NCBI GenBank assembly: GCA_963816155.1
Contig: CAWFJE010000010.1
Span: 620,001 to 684,000 of the forward strand
Length of the DNA: 64,000 nucleotides
DNA from: JAXGXJ01 sp963816155
GTDB lineage: Bacteria; Actinomycetota; Thermoleophilia; RBG-16-64-13
Direction: 5' to 3'
The number at the start of each line of letters is the position of its first letter. The first letter of the stretch is position 1. The translations under genes and the position numbers were made by a program. The notes under the pieces were generated by a model. It saw only the letters and a program-made list of their open reading frames with translations. It ran no database searches and was not told the DNA's origin. Below, one piece after another: positions 1-9,784 of this stretch.

Positions 1-71
1 ACGCCGATGAGCCCCAACACGAACAGGATGAGGGCGAGGATCAGACCGTGTTCGACGGGAATCGCGGCCAT
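1..71 (-). CDS. nuoK: NADH-quinone oxidoreductase subunit K (N-terminal part)
   Basis: Only the first 23 or so codons lie in the window; the gene continues past the left edge. The visible start MAAIPVEHGLILALILFV is typical of NuoK, a small three-helix membrane subunit of the complex I proton-pumping arm. The ATG overlaps the nuoJ stop codon as ATGA, so translation is probably coupled. The assignment rests on position after nuoJ and the first hydrophobic helix. Confidence 0.85.
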   Translation of the reverse strand, partial: MAAIPVEHGLILALILFVLGLIG

Positions 72-583
72 CAGTCCTCACCCCCCGAGGCGTCTTCCCG
101 AGTCAGGTGATGTGCCGCCACCAACCCGGCCAAGAGGAGCATCGACGCAAGCTCCACCCCCAGCAGGTACGGTCCGAACAGCGCTATTCCCACTTGTCGG
201 GGCGACGAGGCCGACAGCCCAGCGTCAGCCGTGATGCCGCCCATGCTCAGCACGTAGATGAGCTCGATAAGCAGGACCAAGGACACGACGCCCGGTCCCA
301 CCCAGGCCTTCCAGCGCAGCCACTCCTTCTCCTGCCTCTCGGCCTCGGGTCCCAGGTTGAGGAGCATCACAGCGAACAGGAACAACACGATGATGGCCCC
401 TGCGTAGATGATGACTTCCAGCGCGGCCACGAACGGCGCGCCGAGGAGAAAGAAGACGAGGGCCAGTGCAAGCAATGACACCACCAGATAGAGCAGCGCG
501 TGCACTATGTTGGATCTGGTGATCACCATCACCGTACAGAACACCGCGAGCGCGCCGGCCACGTAGAAGATGACGCCGGTCAC
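71..583 (-). CDS. nuoJ: NADH-quinone oxidoreductase subunit J
   Basis: A 170-residue polytopic membrane protein of the complex I proton-pumping module (ND6 family), with hydrophobic helices through about residue 165. The segment LEVIIYAGAIIVLFLFAVML is the conserved NuoJ helix containing the pi-bulge region. It starts with GTG, and this codon overlaps the nuoI stop as GTGA. It sits in the canonical order nuoI-nuoJ-nuoK, and the length fits the family. Confidence 0.95.
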   Translation of the reverse strand: MTGVIFYVAGALAVFCTVMVITRSNIVHALLYLVVSLLALALVFFLLGAPFVAALEVIIYAGAIIVLFLFAVMLLNLGPEAERQEKEWLRWKAWVGPGVVSLVLLIELIYVLSMGGITADAGLSASSPRQVGIALFGPYLLGVELASMLLLAGLVAAHHLTREDASGGED

Positions 584-1095
584 GGCAGCAGCTTCCTCAG
601 GTCAACGGGCGCCGCCTCGTTCTCAGCCTCGCCCTTGTCCATGCCGCCGACTGCAAGACCGGCCACGCGGTAGAAGTTGTAGTCGTGGTACTTCCCGGTG
701 CCCGAGATGAGCAGATGCTCCTTCTCGTAGACCATATTCGGCCGATGGTACTCGGCCATGTCGTAGTCGGGGGTGAGTTGGATGGCGTAGGTGGGGCAGG
801 CATCCTCGCAGAACCCGCAGAAGATGCAGCGAGAGAAGTTGATGCGGAACCATCGGGGATAGCGCCTGCCGGTCTCATCCTCGGTGGCCTCGAGCGAGAT
901 GCAGTCGACGGGACAGGCGACCGCGCACAGGTAGCAGGCCACGCAGCGCTCCTGCCCATCGGGATCGCGCGACAGGATGATGCGGCCCCGGTAACGAGGA
1001 GGCAACGTGGGCATCTCCTCGGGGAAGAGGACCGTGTCCTTCGGCCGGAAGGTGTGCCGTAGGACGATCCACATGGCTCGCAGTGTGCTGAACAT
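580..1095 (-). CDS. nuoI: NADH-quinone oxidoreductase subunit I (2x[4Fe-4S])
   Basis: A 171-residue ferredoxin-like subunit that carries clusters N6a and N6b, linking the peripheral arm to the quinone site. Two CxxCxxCxxxCP motifs are complete: Cys51/54/57/61 and Cys90/93/96/100. The ATG has a good Shine-Dalgarno (AGGGAG) and follows the nuoH stop by 7 bases. The gene is intact. Confidence 0.96.
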   Translation of the reverse strand: MFSTLRAMWIVLRHTFRPKDTVLFPEEMPTLPPRYRGRIILSRDPDGQERCVACYLCAVACPVDCISLEATEDETGRRYPRWFRINFSRCIFCGFCEDACPTYAIQLTPDYDMAEYHRPNMVYEKEHLLISGTGKYHDYNFYRVAGLAVGGMDKGEAENEAAPVDLRKLLP

Positions 1096-1102
1096 CTGCT
1101 CC

Positions 1103-2056
1103 CTAGCTCCTCGCGAGGATTATCGCGGCCGTGACCATCAGGTTCACCAGACCCAAGGGAAGCATGACCTTCCAGCCCAAAGCCATCAGTTGATCGTACC
1201 GGAGCCTGGGCAGAGACCCACGTATCACGATGAACAGCAGGATGAAGAGAAGGGTCTTGATCAAGAACCATGCGGCCGGCGGAAGCACCGGACCCAGCCA
1301 CCCTCCGAAGAAGAGCACGGTTATGAACGCGGAGATCAGCGTGATCCCCATGTATTCGCCGATGAAGAACAGCCCGAACTTCATGCCGGAATACTCGGTG
1401 TGGTAGCCCGCCACCAACTCGCTCTCGGCCTCGGGCAGGTCGAAGGGTATGCGCCGGGTCTCGGCCAACCCGGCGACCAGGAAGCCTACGAAACCCACGA
1501 ACTGCGGCCCCACGAACCACAGGCCTCGCTGCGCCTCGACAATGCTTCCCAGATCGAACGAGCCCGCCATCATGACCACGCCCGCCACCGAAAGCCCCAT
1601 GAAGACCTCGTATCCGAGCATCTGCGCAGCCGCGCGAAGCCCCCCCAGCAGCGGGTACTTGCTGCCGGAGGACCAGCCCGCCAGAGCGATGCCGTACACC
1701 CCCAGCGACGACATGCCCAGGAAGAACAGCAGGCCGATATTCAAGTCTTGGACGACGAACCCCGGCGCGAGGGGGACGACGGCGAAGCTGATGAGCACCG
1801 CTCCGGCCATGATGACCGGGGACAACACGAACACAGGCTTGTCCGCGAACGGCGGAGTCCAATCCTCCTTGAACAGGAGCTTGACCGCGTCGGCCAGTAC
1901 CTGCGCGAGCCCCATGGGCCCCACCCGGTTCGGGCCCTTCCTGTCTTGAAGTACGGCCAGGAACCTGCGTTCGGCCCACACCAGTCCTCCGGCGATGACC
2001 AGCGGGATGAGAAGCATCACCAGGATACGGATCAGAGCGCGGACTACCTCAGCCAT
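1103..2056 (-). CDS. nuoH: NADH-quinone oxidoreductase subunit H
   Basis: A 317-residue, eight-helix membrane subunit (ND1 family) that forms the quinone chamber with NuoB and NuoD. Family hallmarks are RKGPNRVGP near residue 40, the acidic loop ETRRIPFDLPEAESELVAGY near residue 200, and a helix ending with EYSGMKFGLFFIGEY. The start overlaps the nuoG end by 8 bases. The gene is intact. Confidence 0.96.
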   Translation of the reverse strand: MAEVVRALIRILVMLLIPLVIAGGLVWAERRFLAVLQDRKGPNRVGPMGLAQVLADAVKLLFKEDWTPPFADKPVFVLSPVIMAGAVLISFAVVPLAPGFVVQDLNIGLLFFLGMSSLGVYGIALAGWSSGSKYPLLGGLRAAAQMLGYEVFMGLSVAGVVMMAGSFDLGSIVEAQRGLWFVGPQFVGFVGFLVAGLAETRRIPFDLPEAESELVAGYHTEYSGMKFGLFFIGEYMGITLISAFITVLFFGGWLGPVLPPAAWFLIKTLLFILLFIVIRGSLPRLRYDQLMALGWKVMLPLGLVNLMVTAAIILARS

Positions 2057-4903
2057 CGCCCTCCCTCCGAGCTATGAGCCGCGCGTAGAACGGCGCTCCG
2101 AGCCCCGCAAGGCCCGGCAACCCCGCGGGGATCACCGCCACACCGTCCGGAAGCGCATCCATGAATCGAGCCCTGAGCAGCCGCACCCCGGAGTCGCTTG
2201 CAAGCGTCACGATCCCGCCATCCTGGATACCCAAGCGCAGGGCCATGCCGGCGCACAGGCCCAGGTAGGGCTCGGGCGCGCATCCCTGCACGCCGGGGGC
2301 CTTCATGCTCAACTCCTCCGAGCCGAAGATGTGGTGCACGGGCACCACGAGCGACTTGTCGCGTTCCGGGGTGTACGCGGCAGGGACGTCCAAGAAATGG
2401 GGCGGCCGGTCCGCCGTTGGAGGGTCGAGCAGTCTTTCCCCCGAAATACCGCCACGCAGCGAGCCGTCCGCCTCCTCCTCCGACTTATCGAGCGCCTGCG
2501 CCGAATTCCACCCCGGAGCCCACACGCGGTTGACGAGGGCCGCTGGAGGCTGACCCTCGAACCCTTCCATGGAAAAAGCCAGCGGCGAGTCCGGGTCGTC
2601 GGGAGGTCTCACCTCGAAGACCGTCCTATCCGCCTGCATGGCGGTACGGCCGCTGTAGCGGTGGGACTGACGCGGGATCTTCATCCCCAGCATGCGGAAG
2701 TCTGCCGGCGGAGCGGCCGTGAGCGCGGGAGCCAGTATCGGGAAGGTACGGCAGACGTCTTCCAAGACGTCTTCCACGGATCGCCATTCCTGACCCTCGC
2801 CGTCACCCAACTCCTGCATGACATCGCTGAGCCAGCGCCAGCTCTCCCGGATACCGGCACCGGGCACGAACACCTGGTAGAGGCGTTGAGCCCGAGGCTC
2901 GTTGTTGATGAGCGTTCCTGTGCTCTCCGCGAACGTGGCTGCGGGAAGGACGACATCCGCCAAACCGGTCATGCGGGTGGCGCTGTGATCGACCACCACC
3001 ACCTGCGAACACAGATCGAGGAACCTGTCCACCTCCGCTTCGCCGGCACGGCGGTACAGATCGTTCTCGAGCACGATGGCCAACTCCACTCCTGGGTCGT
3101 CGGCGACGCGGAAAGCCTCACTCAGCGGCCGGCCCTCCATCATCCCCATTCCCATGCTGTTGCACTCCGGCACCACGAGGCAGAGCTCGGCCGTCTCTCC
3201 CCGGGCGCACAGTGACCAGGCGACATTGGCCGCGGCTTTGACCATCGCCTCGCTACCGCAGCTTGCGCCGGATACGATGATCGGCCTCTTGGCCCTCTCC
3301 AGCGCTCGGGCAGCAGCCTGCGCCAACTCGAGGATCTCGGGAGACAGATCGGGAACGGCCGGGGCATCACCGTCGAGCAGGTGGGCGACGGCAAAGCCCA
3401 AACGGGCGAGATCGTCCGGAGCTGCGCGGTAGACCTCGGCGGCCGACCTGTCGAGCTTGGTGGGGGCCGTAGTGGCGATATACAGCGCGCTGGGCTCCTC
3501 GTGCACGATCTCTCCCACGGCCGCATCGTTCCAGTAGGGGATCTTCAGTCGCGTCCGCTCCATGTTGGGGCGCCTGCGCAGCCACTGTCTCAGGGAGTAG
3601 TCGAGCATGGGCGCCGTGTTGGTGACGTCCTCGCCGAGGACGAAGGTCGCATCTGCCTGTCCCAGTTCGCGCAGCGACGAACTCCGGCCCGGACTGGTGG
3701 CCAAGATGCCGATGATGAGGCGGACGAGGCGATCCTCGGAGTCCGCCATGCCTGAGAAGAAGTTGTCCTTGCCCACGAGCGCCCGCAGAGCGTGGTTCGC
3801 TTCGAGCGAGGCCCGGGGAGACCCGATGCCCACCACTCGGCGGCCCGACAGGGCGGCCGAGCGGATCAGGTCCGCCACGTGGGATACCGCGTCCTGGGGC
3901 GATGCGATCTGAGCGACTCGAGTCGGTCCGGGCGGTCCTGGCGGTCCTGGCGGTTCCCGCGCCCGCGGCGGTCCGGCGCTCAGGCGGTCCGCGCGCTCCC
4001 GGCCATCCCCGCAGTGTGCCCGCTCCCGGCCGCGAGTGGTGCGGGGCCCGCTATCGTCACGACGCGCGGCCGTGACGCCGCGTTCACAAACTCGTATCCG
4101 AATCTGCCCCGGTCGCAGATGAAGTATCCGTTGACGTCTCCGTTGTAACGACTGCGGATCCGGCGCAGGATGCCATAGCGTTCTCCCGGGATGGTGTTGC
4201 AGCCCAGCCCGCAGTGCACGCAGACCGAGGGTGCGGTCTGAAGATCCCATGTGCGGGTGAAGTGGGCCTTAAAGGTCTTGTCGGTGAAGACACCCGTAGG
4301 GCAGATCTCCACCAGGTTGCCGCTGAACTCGCTCTCCAGCTTCCCATCCCTGTGACGACCGAAGTAGACCTGATTCCGGGTCCCCAACGCCACCAGGTCG
4401 TGGCCGCCCGCGTACTCCTGGTAGAAGCGCACGCAGCGATAGCACTGGATGCAGCGGTTCATCTCGTGGTTGATGAAGGGGCCCAGATCCTGGTTGCGGA
4501 AGGTGCGCTTCGGAAACTCGTACCTCCGATGGACATGACCGGCCATGACGGTCATGTCCTGTAGGTGACACTCCCCGCCCTCGTCGCACACGGGGCAGTC
4601 GTGAGGGTGGCTGAGCATCAGCCACTCGGCCACGGCTTTGCGGAAGGCCTTGGCCTCAGGGTCATCGATGGAGATGCGCACACCCTCGTCCGCCGCGGTG
4701 ACGCAGGCCATGACGATCTGGCCCTTGGTATCGTTCTCGTCCTTGAACAGCTTGACCGCACACTGACGGCACGCGCCCACCGACCCCATGGCCGGATGCC
4801 AGCAGAAGAAGGGAATTTCGAACCCCAGGGCAAGACACGCGGCCAGAAGATTCTGACCTGGAGCGACCTCGAACGCCTTGTTGTCAACGTATATGGTCGG
4901 CAC
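2049..4903 (-). CDS. nuoG: NADH-quinone oxidoreductase subunit G, frameshifted
   Basis: Large iron-sulfur subunit of the NADH-oxidising module. The first 307 codons (GTG start at 4903) hold the N-terminal [2Fe-2S] domain, the His-ligated cluster motif HPHDCPVCDEGGECHLQD, a CxxCxxC region (CIQCYRC) and the C-terminal cluster motif CVHCGLGC. That frame stops at 3980. The molybdopterin-oxidoreductase-like remainder continues in another frame from about 3.9 kb to 2049. The length fits a loss of one base (951 residues if repaired). The join falls in a low-complexity linker of repeated GGCGGTCCT units encoding Gly-Pro runs. It could be a real mutation or a sequencing error. Confidence 0.85.
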
Positions 4904-4912
4904 CTGAGTCCC

Positions 4913-6218
4913 CTAGCTAGGTCCGGCGGCGCGCTGCCCGTACGGGCAGCGCCGGTCGGCGATATGTTGTTTGAAGTCGCCCTCGAAGTACCTGAGTCCG
5001 GTCTCCAGCGGCTCCATGGCGCCCGGGGCAAGATCGCAGAACGTGTGACCCGGCTGTATGAGATCGGTGTGCCACTTGAGCAACTCGAGATGGGCGGTGG
5101 TGCCCCTCCCCTCCTCGATCTCGCCCACCAGAAGCTGGACCCAGTGAAGCCCCTGTGAACAGGGAGTGCACCAGCCGCACGACTCCTGCGCGAAGAACTG
5201 CTCGAGATTCTGGATCATGCCCACCGGGCACGTGCGGTCGTCGAGCACGATGATCGTGCCGGTACCCAGTCGACTCCCCACCTTCGCCAGCGAGGCGTTG
5301 TCCATGGGGGTATCGAGATCGGTCTCGAGCACGAAACCGGTGGAAGCGCCACCGGGAAGAACCGCGCGCACCTTGTAGCCATAGTGCATCCCGCCGGCAT
5401 GCTCCTCGATCAGCTCACGCATGGGAGTGCCCATCGGGAGTTCCCACGCGCCGGGCCGTCTCACCCTGCCGCTGACCGTGTAGACCTTCGTACCGCCCTC
5501 GCTCGACAGACTCAGACCGCGGAACCATTCGGCTCCGTTGGATACGATCGGGGGCACGAAGCACAGGGTCTCCACGTTGTTCACCACGGTCGGCTTGCTC
5601 CAGAGCCCCGAACCGGTCTGATGCGGCGGCTTGTGGCGAGGGAACGGGGCGTTCGCCCTCGAGAGCGTTCAACATGGCCGATGCCTCTCCGCAGATGTAG
5701 CGGCCGGCGCTCACGTGAAGGCGAAGTTCGAGGTCGAATCCGGATCCCAGGATGTTCTCGCCCAGATATCCGGCGGCCTCGGCCTCCGCGATGGCCTTTC
5801 GTAGGTGAGTGGCGGCCATGCTGTACTCCGCCCGCGCGAACACGTAGGCCACAGACGCTTCGACCGCGTACGCCGCGATGGCCATGCCCTCGAGCAGTTG
5901 GTGCGGGTTGCCCTCGATCAAGACCCGGTCTTTGAAGGTCCCCGGCTCCATCTCGTCGGCGTTGCACACGAGGAACATCGGCCGAGGCCAATCGGGCTCC
6001 GTGGGGACGAAGCTCCATTTCCGACCGGCAGGAAAGCCTGCTCCGCCGCGCCCGGCCAGGGTCGCGTCCAGGAGTATCTTGATCACCTCCGACGGCGCCA
6101 TGCCGAGCGCCTTACCCAGGGCGGAGTAGCCTCCTCTCGCCACGTACTCCTTCAGAGTGAGTGGCCTGCCGTCGGCGCGGAAGTGGCCCGTGAGCGGTTT
6201 CTGCAACGACTCAGTCAT
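4913..6218 (-). CDS. nuoF: NADH-quinone oxidoreductase subunit F, frameshifted
   Basis: NADH- and FMN-binding subunit of complex I. The 5' part, from ATG 6218, has the glycine-rich GRGGAGFP motif (residues 56-63) and NADEMEPGTFKDR of the FMN site. It runs to GEASAMLNALEGERP, then loses homology. The 3' part resumes in another frame with KPTVVNNVETL and ends with the N3 cluster motif ESCGWCTPC plus HTFC. Removing one base near 5639-5643 gives about 434 residues, the normal length. It could be a true lesion or a sequencing error. Confidence 0.88.
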
Positions 6219-6245
6219 GGGCAGGCCCCCCGGGGATCATCGGAC

Positions 6246-6753
6246 TCATGGGTACGCCTCCAAGACCAGATCGATCTTGTCCGGGGTAAGATCGCCGTGC
6301 AGTTCCCAATCGACCAGCATGGCCGGCGCATGGTCGCAGGCCCCTATGCAGACAACGGGAAGCAGGGTGAAGCGACCGTCGGAACTGGTTCCGCCCAGAT
6401 CCACGCCTAGCCGGTTCCTGGAGATAACCCACGAGATCCTCGGAACCGAGCATCCAGCAACAGACGCTGCCGCAGATCATGATCACGTGCCGCCCGACAG
6501 GCCGGCGAAAGATCATGCTGTAGAACGTGGCCAGGCTATCGAGCTCACCCGTCGACATATCCAGGATCTCGGCCAGATCGGCCAGGGCATCGTCGGATAC
6601 CCATCCTCTGCTGTCCTGTATGACCCTCATTGCCTCCACCGCCGTCGCCGACTTCGTCTCGTACAGCGGGAAGTTGGCCTCTATCAGTCGCCTCTCTTCG
6701 TCGGTCAGCATGGTCCCTGCTCCCACCCCGGGGACTGTTCCGGCGGCTATCAT
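6246..6753 (-). CDS. nuoE: NADH-quinone oxidoreductase subunit E, frameshifted
   Basis: Thioredoxin-fold [2Fe-2S] subunit of the NADH module. The start at 6753 overlaps the nuoCD stop as ATGA; an alternative start is Met at 6711. ATFYSMIFRRPVGRH and the first cysteine pair (ICGSVCCW, around residues 94-99) are in one frame. The second pair (CIGAC) and the C-terminus LTPDKIDLVLEAYP lie in another. Deleting one C near 6413-6417 restores a 168-residue NuoE ending at 6246. Confidence 0.85.
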
Positions 6754-8510
6754 CGGTCCACGTCCGACAGGACAAAATCGATACTGCCGAGAATCGCTAT
6801 CAGATCCCCCAACTCCAAGCCGCGGCACATGAGCGGGAGCGTCTGCAGATGAGCAAATGACGGGGTGCGTATGCGAGTGCGGTAGGAGCTGATGCCGCCG
6901 TCGCTGATGAGGTAGTAGCCGTTGTTACCCTTGGTCGCTTCGATGCCCACGAACGCCTCGCCGGGGGGCACCACAGGGCCCCAACTCACCGATAGGAAGT
7001 GTGCGATGAGCGTCTCGATGTCGTGCATCGTGCGCTCCTTCGCCGGCGGCGAGACAAGGGGGTGATCCGCCTTGTAGGGACCTGAGGGCATGTTCTCGAG
7101 GCATTGTTCCACGATGCGCAGGCTCTGCCGGATCTCCTCGACCCTCACCTGCGCCCGCCCGTAGCAGTCCCCTCGCTGCGCGGTGGGAATGTCGAACAGA
7201 AAGCGGTCATACCCGGAGTAGGGGCGTTTCTTCCGAAAATCCCAATCGAACCCGCAGGCGCGAAGATTGGGCCCGGTCACTCCCCACTCGATGGCATCGT
7301 CCAGGGCGATCTCGCCCACCCCCACAGTGCGGGCCTTGACGATCCGGCTCTCCATGACCAGATGATCGTAGTCGCGCAGGCGGGAGGGGAGATAGCGGGC
7401 GAAGTCCCTCACCAACTTCTCCCATCCCTGGGGCAGATCGGCGGCCACCCCCCCGATGCGGAACCAGCTGGGGTGCATCCGTCCTCCGGTCACGGCCTCC
7501 ACTATGTCGAACAACCGTTCGCGGTCGCTGAACATGTAGAACACCGGAGACATCGCGCCCAGGTCCTGCGCGAACGTGCCGTACCACACCAGATGACTGG
7601 AGATGCGGAACAGCTCGGCCAGCATCACGCGCACCACCTGGGCACGCTCCGGGACTTCTATGCCGGCCAGTTGCTCCACGGCCAGAACGTACGCCAGATT
7701 GTTCATGGCGCCGCCCAGATAATCCACCCGGTCGGTGTAGGGGATGAACGTGTGCCAAGTCTGTCTTTCGCCCATCTTCTCCGCGCCGCGGTGGTGATAG
7801 CCGATGTCCAGAGCCGCGTCCAGGATCTGCTCGTCGCGGAGTTGCAGGATCACCCTGAGAAGGCCGTGCGTGCCCGGGTGTTGCGGACCGAGATTGAGAT
7901 AGACCGGCTCCGGTCCCGCACCGGGCGACGAGAACCCCCACTCCTCGGGGCGCAGGCGCAGGTCCTCCTGGAAGCGGGCCTCGTCTTCAGGAGGCATGGA
8001 GAACGTGCCCATCTCAGTCGCGCGGGATGGGTGTTCCTTGCGCAGAGGATGGCCCTCCCACCAGGGCGGCATCAGGATGCGGCGCAGGTTCGGGTGGCCT
8101 TCCACCCGGACGCCGAACATGTCCCACAACTCACGCTCGTACCAGTTCGCGCTCGGCCACAGACCGGTCGCGGTGGGGATGGACGGAGAGGCCTCCGCCA
8201 AGGCCACCTTGATACGCACATCCTCGTTCCGCTCGTAGGAAAGCAGGTGATACACGACCGTGAAGTCGGAAGCGGGCTGGTCCGGGCGAACGCTGCGGGT
8301 TCGTTCGTCGATGGCCGTCAGATCGTATAGGGTGCGGAAGGGGCGCGGCGCCAGGCGGCTCAAGTACTCGAGCACCGGCTGTGCGTCGTCGGCCGACGCC
8401 CAAATCGTGGGAATCCCGTCTCCGGTGGTCTGCTCGAAGAGCGAGATTTCCGGGAGTCTCTCCGCCAGTTCCTTGAGCACATCAGACCCCATCTGGAGCC
8501 TCGAGTTCAT
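6750..8510 (-). CDS. nuoCD: NADH-quinone oxidoreductase subunit C/D fusion
   Basis: A 586-residue fusion of NuoC (about residues 1-185) and NuoD (about 200-586), the 49-kDa/30-kDa pair that builds the quinone-reduction site. NuoC shows YERELWDMFGV and HPNLRRILMPPWWEGHPLRK. NuoD shows LNLGPQHPGTHGLLR and DIGYHHRGAEK, with a C-terminus GDLIAILGSIDFVLSDVDR. ATG 8510 was chosen because the NuoC domain begins there; it overlaps the end of nuoB by 29 bases. Fused nuoCD is known from several phyla. The gene is intact. Confidence 0.95.
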   Translation of the reverse strand: MNSRLQMGSDVLKELAERLPEISLFEQTTGDGIPTIWASADDAQPVLEYLSRLAPRPFRTLYDLTAIDERTRSVRPDQPASDFTVVYHLLSYERNEDVRIKVALAEASPSIPTATGLWPSANWYERELWDMFGVRVEGHPNLRRILMPPWWEGHPLRKEHPSRATEMGTFSMPPEDEARFQEDLRLRPEEWGFSSPGAGPEPVYLNLGPQHPGTHGLLRVILQLRDEQILDAALDIGYHHRGAEKMGERQTWHTFIPYTDRVDYLGGAMNNLAYVLAVEQLAGIEVPERAQVVRVMLAELFRISSHLVWYGTFAQDLGAMSPVFYMFSDRERLFDIVEAVTGGRMHPSWFRIGGVAADLPQGWEKLVRDFARYLPSRLRDYDHLVMESRIVKARTVGVGEIALDDAIEWGVTGPNLRACGFDWDFRKKRPYSGYDRFLFDIPTAQRGDCYGRAQVRVEEIRQSLRIVEQCLENMPSGPYKADHPLVSPPAKERTMHDIETLIAHFLSVSWGPVVPPGEAFVGIEATKGNNGYYLISDGGISSYRTRIRTPSFAHLQTLPLMCRGLELGDLIAILGSIDFVLSDVDR

Positions 8511-9099
8511 CTGTCTCGCTTCGCTCGCGCTGCAGCAGGTCGCGTCGAGAAGGCCGCTCCGGCCTGAGAACACCCTGGGGCCCCACGGTCCAAGAAAGGG
8601 GACGGCGTTCTGTGGCCACTGCCTCCTGCAGCAGCCGAAGACCCTGCATGAAGCTAGTGGGACTGGGTGGGCAACCCTGCACATAGACGTCTACGGGCAG
8701 GAACGTATCCACCCCCTGTACGACGCTGTACACGTCGTACATCCCGCCGGAGTTGGCGCACGAACCCATGGAGATCACCCAGCGGGGCTCCATCATCTGC
8801 TCGTAGAGGCGCTGGATCACCGGAGCCATCTTGATGAAGACCGTCCCCGCGATGACCATGAGGTCCGCCTCGCGGGGTGAGCCGCGGATCACCTCCGAGC
8901 CGAACCTGGCTATGTCGTAGCGAGGAGTGAGACTCGTGGCCATCTCCACGAAGCAACAGGACAGTCCGAAGTTGAACGGCCAGATGGAGTTGGAACGGGC
9001 CAGGGCGAGCGCGTCTTGGAGGCGGGTCACCAGTGTGGTCCGGCCCACCGCCTCCTCCAGCGATTCGGGAGACATCCCCGGAGGTTGGGAAGGGCTCAT
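8482..9099 (-). CDS. nuoB: NADH-quinone oxidoreductase subunit B
   Basis: A 205-residue subunit carrying cluster N2, the last electron donor before quinone. The four ligands are visible: adjacent Cys48-Cys49 (GLSCCFVEM), Cys114 (MGSCANSGG) and Cys143 (QGCPPSP). The start at 9099 gives an ATGA overlap with the nuoA stop; an upstream in-frame ATG at 9132 is less likely. The C-terminus is extended and charged. Confidence 0.95.
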   Translation of the reverse strand: MSPSQPPGMSPESLEEAVGRTTLVTRLQDALALARSNSIWPFNFGLSCCFVEMATSLTPRYDIARFGSEVIRGSPREADLMVIAGTVFIKMAPVIQRLYEQMMEPRWVISMGSCANSGGMYDVYSVVQGVDTFLPVDVYVQGCPPSPTSFMQGLRLLQEAVATERRPLSWTVGPQGVLRPERPSRRDLLQRERSETDELEAPDGV

Positions 9100-9518
9100 G
9101 CCCTGCCCCCCCCACGCCGAGTCTCCAGCCATCTGCGCCGGGAGGTGCCCCAATCCAGGGCATGCGTCCTCCACAGGTAGGCCAAGGCGGCAACGAGTAC
9201 GCACACGAAGACGAGCATCTCGATGTAGCCGGCCCACCCGGCATCCTTCAAAGCCACAGCCCACGCGAACACGAAGACGGTCTCCACGTCGAAGATGACG
9301 AAGAAGACTGCCATCCTGAAGAACTCTATCGACAGCCCGCCCGAAGGTGGCTCTGAGGGCGCCACCCCCGACTCGAAGGGCTCGCCGGTCCTTCGCTCGC
9401 GGTGGCGCTCGCCCAAGAACCAGCTCACCCCCACCAACAAGGCCAAGCCGCCCACGGCGAGGACCACGTAGGTCAGAAGCGGCCAGACACTCGCTTGCGT
9501 GGTCACCGCCGAGTCCAA
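9096..9518 (-). CDS. nuoA: NADH-quinone oxidoreductase subunit A
   Basis: First gene of the nuo operon: a 140-residue three-helix membrane subunit (ND3 family). The motif FFRMAVFFVIFDVETVFVFAWAV is diagnostic. The start appears to be TTG at 9518, preceded by a G-rich Shine-Dalgarno stretch. The operon promoter should lie in the 266-base gap before the divergent GH15 gene. Confidence 0.93.
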   Translation of the reverse strand: MDSAVTTQASVWPLLTYVVLAVGGLALLVGVSWFLGERHRERRTGEPFESGVAPSEPPSGGLSIEFFRMAVFFVIFDVETVFVFAWAVALKDAGWAGYIEMLVFVCVLVAALAYLWRTHALDWGTSRRRWLETRRGGGRA

Positions 9519-9784
9519 CGGTCATCCCCCCGAGCTTCGGGACCCAGGCGCGGACCCAAGTCGACTTGCATCGGCCCCTCCTCGATCTCAACCCAGGGCG
9601 GCAAGCGCCGCGATGGGAATGTGCGCCGTGTGCTCTTCGAGTTCCCAAGCCGGAGAACCGAGAAACCACGCGGCTCCCGGTGTTTCAGTCTACCGCCGGA
9701 AGCCCTCACGCTCCGTGCCGCTTCGCATACTTAGGATGCGACTGGGGTAAGGTCGACGACGATTCTCAAAGCACGGAGAAGTCC
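9519..9784. promoter_or_regulatory. Divergent intergenic region, nuo operon / GH15
   Basis: A 266-base gap between the leftward nuoA start and the rightward GH15 start. Both promoters must be here, but I see no confident -35/-10 pair or operator. Confidence 0.4.

Noticed and set aside
1007..2077. Long plus-strand open frames antisense to nuoH, nuoG and other genes
   Set aside because: They are third-position GC shadows of well-recognised minus-strand genes, with low-complexity Arg/His/Pro-rich translations and no homology.
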